The translations under genes and the position numbers were made by a program. 64,000 bases of DNA from the NCBI GenBank assembly GCA_963700195.1, contig CAVOWQ010000055.1, positions 1 through 64,000 of the forward strand, read 5' to 3'. Positions 36,159 to 46,895 of this stretch are shown one piece after another; position 1 is the first letter of the stretch; every line of letters starts with the position of its first letter. The notes beneath the pieces were generated by a model. It worked only from the letters and a program-made list of their open reading frames with translations. It had not been told where the DNA came from and did not search any database. Origin of the DNA: AP-15 sp963700195 (GTDB lineage Bacteria; Pseudomonadota; Alphaproteobacteria; ATCC43930; CGMCC-115725).

Positions 36159-37364
36159 ATGCAAGCCTGGTATCATTGCGAGAACGTCTACCCCTTTGTG
36201 CCGCAGGAGGTGCTCGACGGCGCCAACTCGGTGCGGGCCAGCCTCCCCAACAAATATTGCGACCCGAAGATCGCGGCCGATTTGTTCGAGGAATGCCTCG
36301 ACGAGCACCTGCTGTGCGACGATCTCGGCGTCAATGTCGTCTCGATCGAGCATCATTCCGGGATCAACAGCCTTTACGGCGCCAGCCCGATGATCCTCGG
36401 CATCCTCGCCCGGCAGACGAAAAAGGTGCGGATCCTGAGCCTCGGGACGTTGATCACGATCCGCCCGGACCCAGTGCGGGTCGCCGAGGAATACGCGACG
36501 GCGGACGTGATCTCGCGCGGCCGGCTCGAGATCGGCTTCGTCAAATCGGGCGACAGCGAGATGGTCTCGGGCAACGCCAACCCGGTCGGCTATGTCGAGC
36601 GTTTCTGGGAGGCGATCGACCTGATCCAGAAGACCCTGACCTCGCATGACGGGCCGTTCAGCTGGGAGGGCAAGCACTACACGCATCGGCACGTCAACAT
36701 TTGGCCGCCGGTCTATCAGCGCCCTCACCCGCCAATGTGGGCGGCGACCGGCGATCCGGAGACATCGGCCGAGCTCGGCCGACGCGGTATGGTCAACGCG
36801 CTCGTTCTGCGCGGTCCCGAAGCCAGCAAGCGCGCATTCGACGCCTACCGAGACGCAAGGCGCGAGGCGGGTCTGCCACCACCCGGCACCGACCGTTTCG
36901 CCTATGCCGCCCTATGCTATGTCGGCGACACCGATGAGGAAGGGATGCGGATCGGCGGCAAAACCTTGTGGTTCCTCAACACCAGCCTCAAGCAGTCGCC
37001 GCAGATGTCGAAGTTTTTGCCAGGGCGGATGCCTCCGGAGGTCACGGCGCAGAACTATCGCACCCAGCTCCGGCCTGGCGGACAAGCGATACGACGCCCC
37101 GCTGACAGTCTGATCGGCATCAACGCTGAGCAGGCGATCGCCCGCGGCATCCTGTGTGCGGGTAATCCGGATACCGTCTACAAGCAGATCATGGACATCT
37201 ACGACAAGGTCGGCGGGTTCGGCCATTTCATCTTCATCGGCCGCTCGGGCTTTCTCGACCACCAGGAGGCCGAAAAGGGCATCCGTTTGATGGCCAAGGA
37301 AGTCCTGCCGCGCTTACCGGCCGCTACAGCAACACCGTCTGCCGCCCGCCAGGCGGCCGAATAG
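36159..37364 (+). CDS. LLM class flavin-dependent monooxygenase
   Basis: A 401-residue bacterial-luciferase-like monooxygenase using reduced FMN and O2. Features are WYHCENVYPFVP, VNVVSIEHHSGINSLYG, LGTLITIRPDPVRVAEEYAT and GRLEIGFVKSGDSEM. Between about 37065 and 37112 the annotated frame (RPGGQAIRRPA) looks scrambled, while the next frame reads SSGLADKRYDAPLTV, more family-like. Two compensating indels would explain this. It is sandwiched between two alpha/beta hydrolases, a layout suited to Baeyer-Villiger-like oxidation followed by ester hydrolysis. It needs an external flavin reductase. Confidence 0.87.
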   Translation: MQAWYHCENVYPFVPQEVLDGANSVRASLPNKYCDPKIAADLFEECLDEHLLCDDLGVNVVSIEHHSGINSLYGASPMILGILARQTKKVRILSLGTLITIRPDPVRVAEEYATADVISRGRLEIGFVKSGDSEMVSGNANPVGYVERFWEAIDLIQKTLTSHDGPFSWEGKHYTHRHVNIWPPVYQRPHPPMWAATGDPETSAELGRRGMVNALVLRGPEASKRAFDAYRDARREAGLPPPGTDRFAYAALCYVGDTDEEGMRIGGKTLWFLNTSLKQSPQMSKFLPGRMPPEVTAQNYRTQLRPGGQAIRRPADSLIGINAEQAIARGILCAGNPDTVYKQIMDIYDKVGGFGHFIFIGRSGFLDHQEAEKGIRLMAKEVLPRLPAATATPSAARQAAE

Positions 37365-37376
37365 AGGAGAACGCCG

Positions 37377-38330
37377 ATGAATGACGCGACACCATGGATC
37401 GACCCCGAGCTCGTCGCTGCGGGGCAGCTGCTGCAGAGCCGCGGCCTCGTCGCGCCGGACCGCACACAGGCGTCGTTGAGCGAGGTCCGTGCCGCAACTG
37501 ATCGCATCGGAGCGTTTCTCGGCGAAGGGTCCGTCCCGCTGCAGCGCGAGCGGGATCTAAGCCTGCCGGGGCCGCACGGCCAAGTGCCGTGCCGGCTCTA
37601 TTTGCCGGACAACGCCGAACGGCCGCCATTGCTCATCTATGCGCACGGCGGCGGGTTTATGCAAGGCAGCCTGCCGAGCTGGGATGCGATGCTGCGCGAG
37701 CTCGTCCGCCAGAGCGGGGTCGCCGCCCTGTCGGTCGATTACCGCCTGTCGCCCGAGCACCGGTTTCCGGTGGCCTTCGAGGAGATGGTCGCGATGGTGC
37801 GTCTCGCGGCGCGCGAAGGCGCGGGTCTCGGCATCGACCCGGCGCGGCTCGCCGTCGGCGGCGATTCCGCGGGCGCCAACCTGGCGCTGGCAGCCGCTGT
37901 CGCGTTGCGTGACGCCGGCGAGCGGGCGCTCGGCTTAATGCTGCTGATCTATGGCTGCTTCTCGACCGACACCGAGAGCGGGTCCTGGCAACGGTTCGGC
38001 CAGGGCGCAGGTTTATCGCAGACTCAGATGCGCTGGATCTGGGAAACCTATCTCGAACGTCCGGAACAGCAGAAAGACTGGCGCGCCGCCCCGGCGCTCG
38101 CCGAGCTGTCCCGCCTACCCGCAGCACATCTGGTCGTCGGCAGTCTCGATCCGCTGCTCGATGACAGCCACAGCCTCGCCGCACGCCTCAAAGAAGCCGG
38201 GGTGCCCTGCGACCTGACCGTCTATGAAGGCCTTAATCACGGTTTCATCCGTTATGGCCGATTGATCGGCGCCGCCCGCCGCGCCGTTGGCCACTGTGCC
38301 GCCGCCTTGTCCAAGGCACTGGGCAAGTAA
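37377..38330 (+). CDS. Alpha/beta hydrolase, hormone-sensitive lipase type
   Basis: A 317-residue HSL-family esterase. The HGGG oxyanion motif (IYAHGGGFMQGSL), the nucleophile GDSAGANLALAAAV, the acid region SLDPLLDDS and the final His in GLNHGFIRYG are all visible. The N-terminal cap of about 70 residues is normal. It starts 12 bases after the LLM gene, so it is the third member of that operon and may hydrolyse the ester formed by it. Confidence 0.9.
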   Translation: MNDATPWIDPELVAAGQLLQSRGLVAPDRTQASLSEVRAATDRIGAFLGEGSVPLQRERDLSLPGPHGQVPCRLYLPDNAERPPLLIYAHGGGFMQGSLPSWDAMLRELVRQSGVAALSVDYRLSPEHRFPVAFEEMVAMVRLAAREGAGLGIDPARLAVGGDSAGANLALAAAVALRDAGERALGLMLLIYGCFSTDTESGSWQRFGQGAGLSQTQMRWIWETYLERPEQQKDWRAAPALAELSRLPAAHLVVGSLDPLLDDSHSLAARLKEAGVPCDLTVYEGLNHGFIRYGRLIGAARRAVGHCAAALSKALGK

Positions 38331-38348
38331 GCCTCACCCACCCAGCCC

Positions 38349-38430
38349 GTTGGGCTTGGTCCCCCCCTCCCGCGGTGTGTATCGGCGGGAGAGGGTGCCG
38401 AGCGTAGCGAGGCGGGTGAGGGCACCTCCC
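38349..38430. repeat. Intergenic repeat (CTCCCG...CGGGAG type)
   Basis: CCTCCCGC pairs with GCGGGAGAGGGTGCCGAGCG across a short loop, followed by GGCGGGTGAGGGCAC. This is the abundant alphaproteobacterial intergenic element. It lies between convergent genes and may serve as a bidirectional transcript end. Confidence 0.6.
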
Positions 38431-38436
38431 GTAATT

Positions 38437-40275
38437 TCATGAAGCGAGGTGATGCCTCGCCCTGCGACGGTCGGCGCGCTGTTGCGCGGGTCCCTGCGCA
38501 CGGGTCAGGTTGTAGGCGGTGTTGACCAGCGCCACGTGCGAGAAGGCTTGCGGGAAGTTTCCGACCTGCCGAGAGAGGCGCGGGTCGAACTCCTCTGCGA
38601 GAAGTCCGACATCGTTGCGCAAAGACAGCAGGCGCTCGAAAAGCTGGCGAGCCTCGTCGACGCGTCCTTGCAGGACATAGTTGTCGGCCAGCCAAAAGCT
38701 GCAGGCCAAAAAGGCCCCCTCCCCGGGAGGCAGGCCGTCGACCCCTTCGCCGGTGTCGTAACGCATGACAAAACCGTCGACGAAAAGCCGGTGTTCGATG
38801 GCCTTGACGGTTCCGACGATGCGCGGGTCGGTCGGAGGAAGAAAGCCGACGAGCGGCAGCAGCAAGAGGCTCGCGTCGAGCGATTTTGACCCGTAGGCTT
38901 GGACGAAGCTGCCGAGATCCTGATCAAATCCACGCTCGCAGACATCCTGGTGAATCTCGTCGCGTATCTGCCGCAAGCCCTTGATCTCACCCGCGCCGCC
39001 CGCCTGCTCGCCGACTTGTTCGTGAATTTTGACGGCCCGGTCGAAGGCGACCCATGCCATTACCTTGGAATGTGTGAAGTGCTGCGGCGGCCCGCGAACT
39101 TCCCAAATACCCTCGTCAGGCTGCCGCCAGATTCGCGCCAAGTGACCGAGAACACTGTTGCCGATTGCAACCACCCGATCAACCGTTGGCAGACCATGGC
39201 AGTGGGCCACATACAGGGCATCGAGGACCTCGCCATACACATCGAGTTGCGTCTGCTGCACCGCGGCATTGCCGATCCGTACCGGCCGCGAGCCTTCGTA
39301 CCCGGACAGCCATGGCACCTCCCACTCCGTCAGCCGCCGCTCACCCCCAAGCCCGTACATGATTTGCAGTTGGTCGGGGCTGCCTGCGACGGCCCGCAGC
39401 AACCAATCCCGCCATGCGCGGGCCTCGTCGTAAAACCCGCCATGCATCAAAGCCAGCAGCGTGAAGGTCGTGTCGCGCAGCCAGCAGTATCGGTAATCCC
39501 AATTTCGCGAGCCGCCAATCTGCTCGGGCAGCGAGGTGGTCGCCGCCGCGACAATTCCGCCAGTTGCGCTAAAGGTCAGGCCCTTCAGCGCGACCAGAGA
39601 GCCTTTAACGGCCTCGGTCCAAGGACCGGCGGGAGAGCACCGTGACGACCATCGCCGCCAGAAGGTCTCGACCCTGCGCAAGGCCTGCTCTGCATCGATC
39701 GGCTGCGGCCGCGGAAGATGGGAGGGCCCATAGCTCATGACGAACGGGATCGTCTCACCGGCGCTGACGTCGAATTCACCGACAGTCTTCAGATCCTCGC
39801 CGCGGAGCGGGACCGGCGTGCGCAAGACCACTCTTTCAGGGCCGCCGATGGCCGATATCCCGCCCTCCGGCAGCCGCTCGACCCACGGCACCACGGCACC
39901 GTAGTCGAAACGCAGGATGAATTCGGTCTGCATCAGGACGCGGCCACGCAACCCCCGGACGAGCCGGACGATGTCCGAGAACCCGTGCCGCAGGCCGATA
40001 AAATCGACCACCTCGACAGCACCCCCGGCAGTTTCGAACATTGTCACGAGGATCAGCGAGCCGTTGAGATAACGGCGCTCGACCCGGCGGGAGGGATCGG
40101 CCGGCGCGACCACCCAACGTCCGTGCTCGGGCTCGCCGAGAAGCGCTGCAAAACAGGCTGCCGAATCGAATCGCGGCAGACAGAGCCAGTCGATTGATCC
40201 GTTGCGCCCGACCAGCGCCGCCGTAGCGCAGTTGCTGATCAGCGCATAATCCTCGATCCGCTGGGTTGCTGCCAT
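38437..40275 (-). CDS. Glycoside hydrolase family 15 (glucoamylase / trehalase-like)
   Basis: A 612-residue GH15 protein. It begins RIEDYALISNCATAALVGRNGSIDWLCLPRFD, the usual opening of bacterial GH15 proteins. Further family segments are RNWDYRYCWLRDTTFTLLAL (catalytic domain entry), WEVRGPPQHFTHSKVMAWVAFDRAV and the late GEGAFLACSFWLADNYVLQG. Members hydrolyse alpha-1,4-glucans or trehalose. There is no signal peptide, so it acts in the cytosol. With glgC about 11 kb away it could be part of storage glucan turnover, but the genes are not linked. Confidence 0.9.
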   Translation of the reverse strand: MAATQRIEDYALISNCATAALVGRNGSIDWLCLPRFDSAACFAALLGEPEHGRWVVAPADPSRRVERRYLNGSLILVTMFETAGGAVEVVDFIGLRHGFSDIVRLVRGLRGRVLMQTEFILRFDYGAVVPWVERLPEGGISAIGGPERVVLRTPVPLRGEDLKTVGEFDVSAGETIPFVMSYGPSHLPRPQPIDAEQALRRVETFWRRWSSRCSPAGPWTEAVKGSLVALKGLTFSATGGIVAAATTSLPEQIGGSRNWDYRYCWLRDTTFTLLALMHGGFYDEARAWRDWLLRAVAGSPDQLQIMYGLGGERRLTEWEVPWLSGYEGSRPVRIGNAAVQQTQLDVYGEVLDALYVAHCHGLPTVDRVVAIGNSVLGHLARIWRQPDEGIWEVRGPPQHFTHSKVMAWVAFDRAVKIHEQVGEQAGGAGEIKGLRQIRDEIHQDVCERGFDQDLGSFVQAYGSKSLDASLLLLPLVGFLPPTDPRIVGTVKAIEHRLFVDGFVMRYDTGEGVDGLPPGEGAFLACSFWLADNYVLQGRVDEARQLFERLLSLRNDVGLLAEEFDPRLSRQVGNFPQAFSHVALVNTAYNLTRAQGPAQQRADRRRARHHLAS

Positions 40276-41001
40276 GACCTTCCCGCGCTTTCCCCGCCAT
40301 GAATAACTCAGGACGCCGGTCCAATGAAGCGGGTGCTCACTCGACGTCTGAGCTGCCCTGGATCAGCACAGCTTTGAGCGGGAGCGCGTGGGCCTCCGGG
40401 CCGGCCGATTGCCAGCCCGAGGAACCACTAAGCGGTAATCGAGACTAGGGACTGCCGTGACCGCTGGCCTTCGGACCTGCGTTGTCCGAATAGGGGCGCA
40501 AGGCGACGTAGGGATCCCAATACGCCCTCGACGACGGAAACGGTGATCCGGCGTAGTAGTTGTAACTCGGGTAATTGTAGGCGTAGCCATACCCCGGTTA
40601 GAATAGTACCATGGATTACCCGAGGTACTGGTCTGGTACCCCGGGTAATTATACGGAGACCAGGCATCGAGTCGGCGGGAATCGTTCAGTCGGCGGTTTC
40701 AAATCCTGGTTTGAGTCCAGAAGGTTGAGATTTTAAGCGGTATCTAGCGTATTCAGCGATGCCATGATCTCTGATCCGTGGTGGCAATTTTGGGATAGTC
40801 GCCTGTTGAATGGGCCCAAGCTGTTGATCCTCTTCGGTTCTGTTCGTGATCTCCTTTGTGCAAAGCGGAAAAACTTTCATGTGACCTGGGTTGCATCGGG
40901 CAACGACAAGTCCCACCCTCCTTAAGGAGTCCCGAGGGCGCAGGGGTAAATCTCGGGCTCAGCGGGAGGGGGGAAGTGTAAGCTGATGAGGAGACGAAGA
41001 T
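40276..41001. other. Intergenic stretch with one broken Tyr-rich frame
   Basis: About 730 bases between GH15 and the MlaC-like gene. It contains the Tyr-rich frame listed separately and an AT-richer stretch around 40700-40900. The latter probably includes the promoter of the gene at 41002, whose GAGGAGACGAAG ribosome site lies just upstream. Confidence 0.5.
40445..40680 (-). pseudogene. Tyr/Pro-rich small protein fragment, frameshifted
   Basis: The minus strand encodes a strongly biased peptide: DAWSPYNYPGYQTSTSG, then GNPWYYSN, and after a frame change YGYAYNYPSYNYYAG up to a TAG at 40445. One missing C near 40596 (AACCGGGG read as AACCCGGGG) would fuse the parts. No start codon lies in frame before an upstream TGA, so the N-terminus is missing or further disturbed. 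Tyr/Pro/Gly-rich tails of this type occur in small exported proteins of alphaproteobacteria. No function can be given. Confidence 0.4.
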
Positions 41002-41649
41002 ATGGCTGGTCCGAACCTGCGAGATGACTGGAGGGGCAAAATTGCGAGCCTTTGCCTAGCGCTGCTTGTCGCCGTCGGCCTATCCACGCCCGGCTCGGCT
41101 GCGGTTTCTAACCCCGGGGACTCGGTGCAAAGCTTTTACAATGTCTTGCTCGCCAACATGCAGCAAGGTCGAATGCTCGGGGAAAGCGGACGTTACGCCA
41201 AGCTGGCGCCGGTCGTCGGCCGTACCTTCGACCTCCCCTTGATGACCCGGCTCGCCGTCGGTCCGGCCTGGGAGACCCTCCCTCCGGCGGAACAGCAACG
41301 AGTGCAAGCGGCGTTTGCGCATTATGTGACGGCCACTTATGCCGATCAGTTCGACAGCTATTCGGGGCAACAACTGCAAGTCACCGGCGAGCGGCCAACC
41401 GGCGGTAATATCATGGTGCAAACGAAGATCGTCAAATCGAATGGGGAGACGACGAAGCTCGATTACCTGATGCGCCCAGATCAGGGCTCCTGGCAGATCT
41501 CCGATGTGTACCTCGATGGCACAATCAGCCAGCTGGCGGTGCATCGGTCGGAGTTCTATTCGATTCTGCGGCGCGAGGGCGTCGACGGTCTCGTGATGGC
41601 GCTGAACCGCAAGACCGACCTGCTGCAAAGCGTCGCTCGGTCGTCTTAA
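41002..41649 (+). CDS. MlaC/Ttg2D-like periplasmic ABC transport protein
   Basis: A 215-residue exported protein with a signal peptide (SLCLALLVAVGLSTPGSAA) and a Tgt2/MlaC domain (QSFYNVLLANMQQ, TYADQFDSYSGQQL, LDYLMRPDQGSWQISDVYLDG). MlaC-type proteins ferry phospholipids or hopanoid-like lipids across the periplasm. No mlaDEF genes are adjacent, so it is an orphan here; in some alphaproteobacteria such a gene belongs to a hopanoid cluster (HpnM). ATG 41002 follows a GAGGAG site. It ends convergent with the penicillin-binding protein gene. Confidence 0.82.
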   Translation: MAGPNLRDDWRGKIASLCLALLVAVGLSTPGSAAVSNPGDSVQSFYNVLLANMQQGRMLGESGRYAKLAPVVGRTFDLPLMTRLAVGPAWETLPPAEQQRVQAAFAHYVTATYADQFDSYSGQQLQVTGERPTGGNIMVQTKIVKSNGETTKLDYLMRPDQGSWQISDVYLDGTISQLAVHRSEFYSILRREGVDGLVMALNRKTDLLQSVARSS

Positions 41650-44600
41650 GCGTTCAGTCGGCGTCCTAGTCGGCGCTACCTTCGCTGCTCCTCCGCAGCC
41701 GGATGACGGCGGGCGGTCTTCGCTGATAGGCATCGGCGCAGCTTCGCCCGCCGGTTCTTCGAGGAGCGGTTCGAGCTGCGGTTCGAGGGCTTTCAGCAGT
41801 TGCACGGCCAGAGCGCTGGTGAAATGGTAACTGCCGGCGATCGCGCCGGGGACATAAGCGGTGATCGTGCCGAAGAAGCGATCGCCCAAAAAGAACACAA
41901 AGGTGGCGGTGCGGTCGACGACGCGCTGCGAGATCAACCGGCCGCCGCGGCCAAAGCGGTCCAGGCGATTGTCGCCGGTGCCGGTCTTGCCGCCGACCGG
42001 GAGCAGTGTTCCGTCCGGTGCATGGTAAGCCCCGCGCAAACGCGTGGCCGTCCCTTCCATAACGACCCCCATCAACGCCTGCCGCACGGTCTTTGCGATC
42101 TCGGGAGCCATGACCCGCTGCGGCTCGGGTTTGAGCGTCATGTCGGTCTCATACGGTGTGTCCGCCGCGAAACGCAGCCGCTGAAGGTCGACATTCGGCT
42201 GTCGCACACCGTCATTCAGGATGATGCCCATCAGATCGGCGAGCGCGTCCGGCCGGTCGCCCGAGCTGCCGATGGCGCTGCCGTATGACGGCACGAGATG
42301 TCCGAAGGGATAGCCCTGCCGTCGCCAATCCTGCAGGATCCGGTCGAATGCGTCCTCCTCGAGCAGGGTGCGGATGCGCGTGTTCTGTTTGTGCATGTTG
42401 CGGCTCTTGAAGAGCCAGCCATACACGTCCTGCCGGACACCCGCGCTCGCCTCGAGCACCTCGTTGCGGGGCGCATCCGGATGGTCCTGGAGATAGGCGA
42501 CGAGCCACAGCTCGAGCGGATGAACACCCGCGATGTAGCCCCGGTCCTGCAGCGAAAAGCGGCCGGGCCCATACTCCCTCCACAAATCCCAGAGCTCGTC
42601 GTCATCGACCGATGACGCCGGCAAGTGGTGCGCGAGAAAATCGCCGAGCTCGGCCCGGCTCGCTTCGGGCCGCGCGGTGAGGTAGACGACGGCCAGCTGC
42701 CGCGCTGCCGGGCGCGTCCGGCGCGCCAGCTGGTCCAACGCCCCTTGCGGCGTCAGACCCTTGTAGTCGTTCCAGAACCGGCTGAGATAGCGGCGTCCCT
42801 CCTGATCGGCGAACCGCTGCAGATAGGCTTCCCGGTTCGGGTCGTCGGTGTCGGACAGCAGCTTCTCGGTCTCTACCCCGCTCTGCGCCCGGTAGTAGAG
42901 GACGATGTCGCGCATGATGCGGATAAAGGAGTTGTTGATCGAGTGCTCGAAGGCCTCGACCACAGTCGGATTGGAATGATCCTCCCATTTCTCGAAATTG
43001 GCGAAGGCGTGCACCCCGCCACCGGTGAAGAATGCCGAAGGACTGCCCGAATATTGGCGTCGCATCGCGGCGTTGATCATCGGTTGAAGGCCGCGATCAC
43101 CGGTTTTGGCGAGATAGCTCGCCGCCCATGCGGTTAGCGGGTCGTTCTTCGCCGCTCGCCATCGCCACCAGATCGCGCCGCGGCAGCGGCCCCAATTTGC
43201 GGTGCAACTCGTCGACGATGTTCAGATAGGTGACGAGTGGTGCGCAATTTGGCGGTCGAGCCGAGGATCAGCTTTGCCCCGGAATTGATGTCGAAAGGCG
43301 AGTTTAGGCTGTCCGCGTGGATGCGCAGGTAATTGCGCTCGGCGCCGCGCTCGTAAAGTACGACGCTCCAGGCGAGCCTACCGGGCTTTTCTCCACCGAG
43401 CAGATCGTGGCCCACGAGCCCCAGCGATCTGACGTAAGCGGGATCGCCGAGCCGTTCCAGCACATCGGTGACCCGCTTCTGGGCGGCCGTATCGACCGTC
43501 CCATACCCGGTCACATCGAGCCGGTCGAGTGTATAGAGGTCCGGCAGGTGGAGCGCCGTCACCAGCTCGGCTCGCAGGCGGTCCGTTTCCTTGTTTCCGA
43601 CGAATGAGACCGCGGCCGGAGGCGGCAACTGAGTGCGGAAATGCAGCTTGGCCGCGAGCGCGGCGTCGCGCAGCGCCGGGTCGATGATCCCCGCCCCGGC
43701 GAGCAGGCGAAGATATCCGTCGGTCAAGGCCGCGAGAGCGGCTCCGTCGCCGTTCAAATAATAGGCCGGCCGGCGGTTAGCGAGCAGCAGGCCGAGGACC
43801 TGCCGATAAACCTCGCCCTTGCGCGCCCATTGAGCCCTGGTTGTGGCCGGTCTGGCCAGCACCCGGTTCGCCTCGGCGAGATCGGTTCCGTACCAGATCC
43901 ACAGAGCTTCGGGGACGCCGATGATTTCGCCGTAACCCGGCCGCGACCCGAGTGGTGTCGAATTCGAGATAGGTCGTCACGATGTCGCGCCGAGCTGCAG
44001 CCGTCTCCCGGCCGTTGCGATAGGCGCGCGTCGAGGCTGTGACCATTTGACGGAATTTTTCGGCGATGCCGGGTGTGCGGCCTCCCGGCGAATGCCGAAA
44101 TTTTTCGATCTGCGTGGCGAGCGTGCTGGCGCCGCCTTCCCTGAAGCGGCGATCGACGACGCTAGCGATCCGTCCTGCGACGGCAAGCATGAACCGGCCC
44201 CATTCGACGGCCGGATTGCGCTCGGGGTCTTGCAGATCGAGCAGGTCGTGATCCTCGATGAACAGCAGGCTGTCGACCACGAGCGGCGGGATCGAGGAGA
44301 AATCCTGGTAAGCCCGGTCTGGATAGCTCGCCTGGTAGAGCGGGTTCTGGTCGCGGTCGAGCAGTTCCACCCCGGCCCGCGATTTTTCGCCGTAGATCGG
44401 GTACCCGCCCTGGTCGACAAACCGCTCCAGCGGCGGCGACCAGCGTGCTTGCTGCGCGACGGCGAAATGGTGGGCGCTGAGGGCTTCGATAAACGACGGC
44501 AGCTGCGCATAGCCGAGCCGCTCGTCGTAAGGCCCCGATTTGGGAAAGCGGATGTCCTCGCTGGGACCGGGCCGAACCGTGAACTTCATGCTCGCGGCCC

Positions 44601-44799
44601 AGCGCGAAAGCAAACGTGACTGCAGGTATGAGGTCCGGGCCTCCGTCGCGACGCCCCAGCCCAGCAGAAAACACACCGCGAGTGCCGCGGCCCAGCGCAG
44701 CATCGCGACGACGCGAAGCAGCCGGTGAATCCATCGCCCCGGGTCGCGCTGACGGCGTCGACCGATCGGGAGAAAACGTCCCCAGACCGCCTCGACCAT
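41650..44799 (-). CDS. Class A penicillin-binding protein (transglycosylase-transpeptidase), multiply frameshifted
   Basis: This is a PBP1-like bifunctional peptidoglycan synthase. A cytoplasmic stub and TM (WAAALAVCFLLGWGVATEA) precede a glycosyltransferase domain (LLFIEDHDLL, GGASTLATQIEKFR). The transpeptidase domain has all three motifs: SxxK in LGSTAKLRT, SxN in HSINNSFIR and KTGT in GGKTGTGDNR. Three frame changes interrupt it, each curable by removing one base: near 43965, 43238 and 43147. The last frame runs open past 41650 to 41080, antisense to the MlaC-like gene, so the true stop is uncertain and may be lost to another indel. ATG 44799 is preferred over GTG 44802. Confidence 0.82.
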
Positions 44800-45166
44800 C
44801 ACCGCTGCTCCGTGTTCTCAACCCTAAAGGTGACAAACGTCGGAGATGCCTGAAGCGATCCTTAACCTTTTTTCTTAGGTAAAGATCGTGATCAAGAAAT
44901 TAGGCAGAACCCCGGCCAGACTAATAAAACGATAGTCAAATTAACGCCGGGCCGACCTCGGTTATTTTTTGCTGCTCGATGTCCAATGTTGCTGCCGAGC
45001 GTGGCCGCGCAAATTGTCGCTGGCTCAGCCACCACATGTCTTGGGAACCAGGCGACTTTCGCTTTGCAGTTGAGAGTGGCACCGGGAAAGCGCCGATCGA
45101 GCTGGAGGATCAGGCGGTGGAAAATTGTTCGCCGCCACCTCGAGCGTCGGCCAGTCTGCAGCCTCC
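44800..45166. other. Intergenic, AT-rich promoter-like stretch
   Basis: About 365 bases, with an AT-rich core at 44860-44970 (runs of A/T, TTCTTAGGTAAAG). It should hold the promoter of the penicillin-binding protein gene. I see no gene in it. Confidence 0.4.
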
Positions 45167-46895
45167 TTACTGTGCACAGATCTTCCAGATCACGCCGGTG
45201 CCGGGGATCTGCACCAGCGCGGCGTCGGCCGGGTTCTTGAAACCCGCGTCGGGGTCAGACCGCCCGAAATCGCGGACCGCACCGTAATCTGCGACATAGG
45301 CGCAGCCATCGGGACCGAAGCGGACATTGGTCGGCCGGTTGAACCCGCGGATGCCGTCCGGGAAAGCCTCCTCGAAGGTCTTGTTGTGCGCGAAGCGCTG
45401 GACGTTCAGAGCGAGCGGCTGATCCCATCCGCCGGCGAAGTTGATCAGCTTGACCTCGTGCCCGACCTCAGGTGCCGGGGCGCTGGCATTCGCCGCCGAG
45501 AAGCCAAAATCGCCTTCGAGGGTGTAGAGTGCGGCGCCCTCCTGAACCGGCCCGCGCGCAAAGGATTTGGGCACGAAGTCGATCGCGGTGAAGGACGCGT
45601 GAGCCGCCTCGATCGCCAGTGGCGCGGTGATCGGCTGCGGCGGGCCAGCCAGAACATCGCGGATAGGTGCATTTTCCGTCAGGATCTGCGCAAGGCTCGC
45701 CGGCGTACAATTGCTGGGCGGGTTGGAGGCGTCGAACACGCAGAGATCCTCCGCCGGCCCGCCGATCGGATTGAAGAGGGCCTGGCTCGCCGACAGGAAA
45801 CCATAGCTATCGGGCCAGCCGTGATAATCGGGCGTGCCATCGGGGTTCTGACGGGCCAGATGCAGCGCGTCCGGAGCATTGTTGGAGGGTCTGGCGCCGG
45901 CGTCATCTGCGCCGTTCTCACCGACGAGCAGCCCTCCCGACAAGGCGTGATCATAGGGCGCGAACCGAATGGCATAGCCGTTGCGGTAGCCCCATGAGAA
46001 CGCCTCGATCTTGTTCAAGTTGCTCAGTGGTGCCCGCAGGATCGCACCGTTGCAGACGCCCGGCCGAGCCTTGCCGATCGTGGCATCGAAGAAAGCCGAC
46101 ACAATTCCGCCGGCATTCGTGTGACCGAACAACGAGTAGCCGCTGGTAAAAATCCCGCCGCCCGAGTTGATCACGTTCTGGCTGAGTGTGATGTCCTGGC
46201 ACGGAATGTCGGGCTGCCCGAAGGGACCGCCATCAGATTTGCTGAGGACGCCGCTGTTCGTCGTGGCCCCAGCCCCCCAGTAGATCCACCCGCCTTGAAA
46301 CGCCAACTGGCCCGTCGGACCGGCGGGCAGCCGGTGTGATGAGCGGGACCACTTTCCCAGTCGTCGGGTCGACGGTTACGATGCGCCCGCCATCCGAGGC
46401 ATTGTCCGTGGCGAACAGCCGTCCTCCCGCCGACCCATTTTCGAACGCGATATCGACCACCTCCTTGGGGCTGAAGGCGTTGGCGGTCTCGGTGGATGCA
46501 TCGGGCGATTTGCCGAGAGTGCGCAGTAATTTGGTGCCCTGATCGAAGACCCGGATATCAGGGGTAAACGGATTGCCTGGCAGTCCTTTTGATTGCCATG
46601 CAACCCCATCGTTGCACCGGCTGGTCGGAAAGACGCCGGATTCCAGCACATAAACCTCGAAGTGCTGCGAATTGCCCCTAAACGCTATGGTCGGAAAATT
46701 CAGGCCTGAGGCGAAGACCGACACAGCGAAGCCCTTTGGTACGACGATGTCTTGCCCATTGCCGGGATTGAACAATACGTCCTCGCCGGGACACAGCGGA
46801 TTACCCACCGTCGCCGCTTCCGCAATTGTCGGTAAGACCAGCGATGACGCAAGTAAAAACGCGCTCCTGAGCGCCCGCGTCGGCGTGAGCAACAC
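45167..46895 (-). CDS. Exported beta-propeller (PQQ-sugar-dehydrogenase-like) protein, frameshifted
   Basis: A secreted beta-propeller protein of the soluble glucose dehydrogenase/NHL type. A signal peptide (LRSAFLLASSLVLPTIAEAA) follows GTG 46895, which has a GGGAGG site. The mature chain has GFAVSVFASGLNFPTIAF, VDIAFENGSAGGRLFATDN and GFNRPTNVRFGPDGCAYVADYGAVRDFG, typical blade motifs, with several Cys. The frame changes near 46331, where one extra base separates VVPLIT from LPAGPTGQLAFQGGWIYW. Whether it binds PQQ is unclear. It is divergent from a winged-helix regulator that may control it. Confidence 0.75.
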
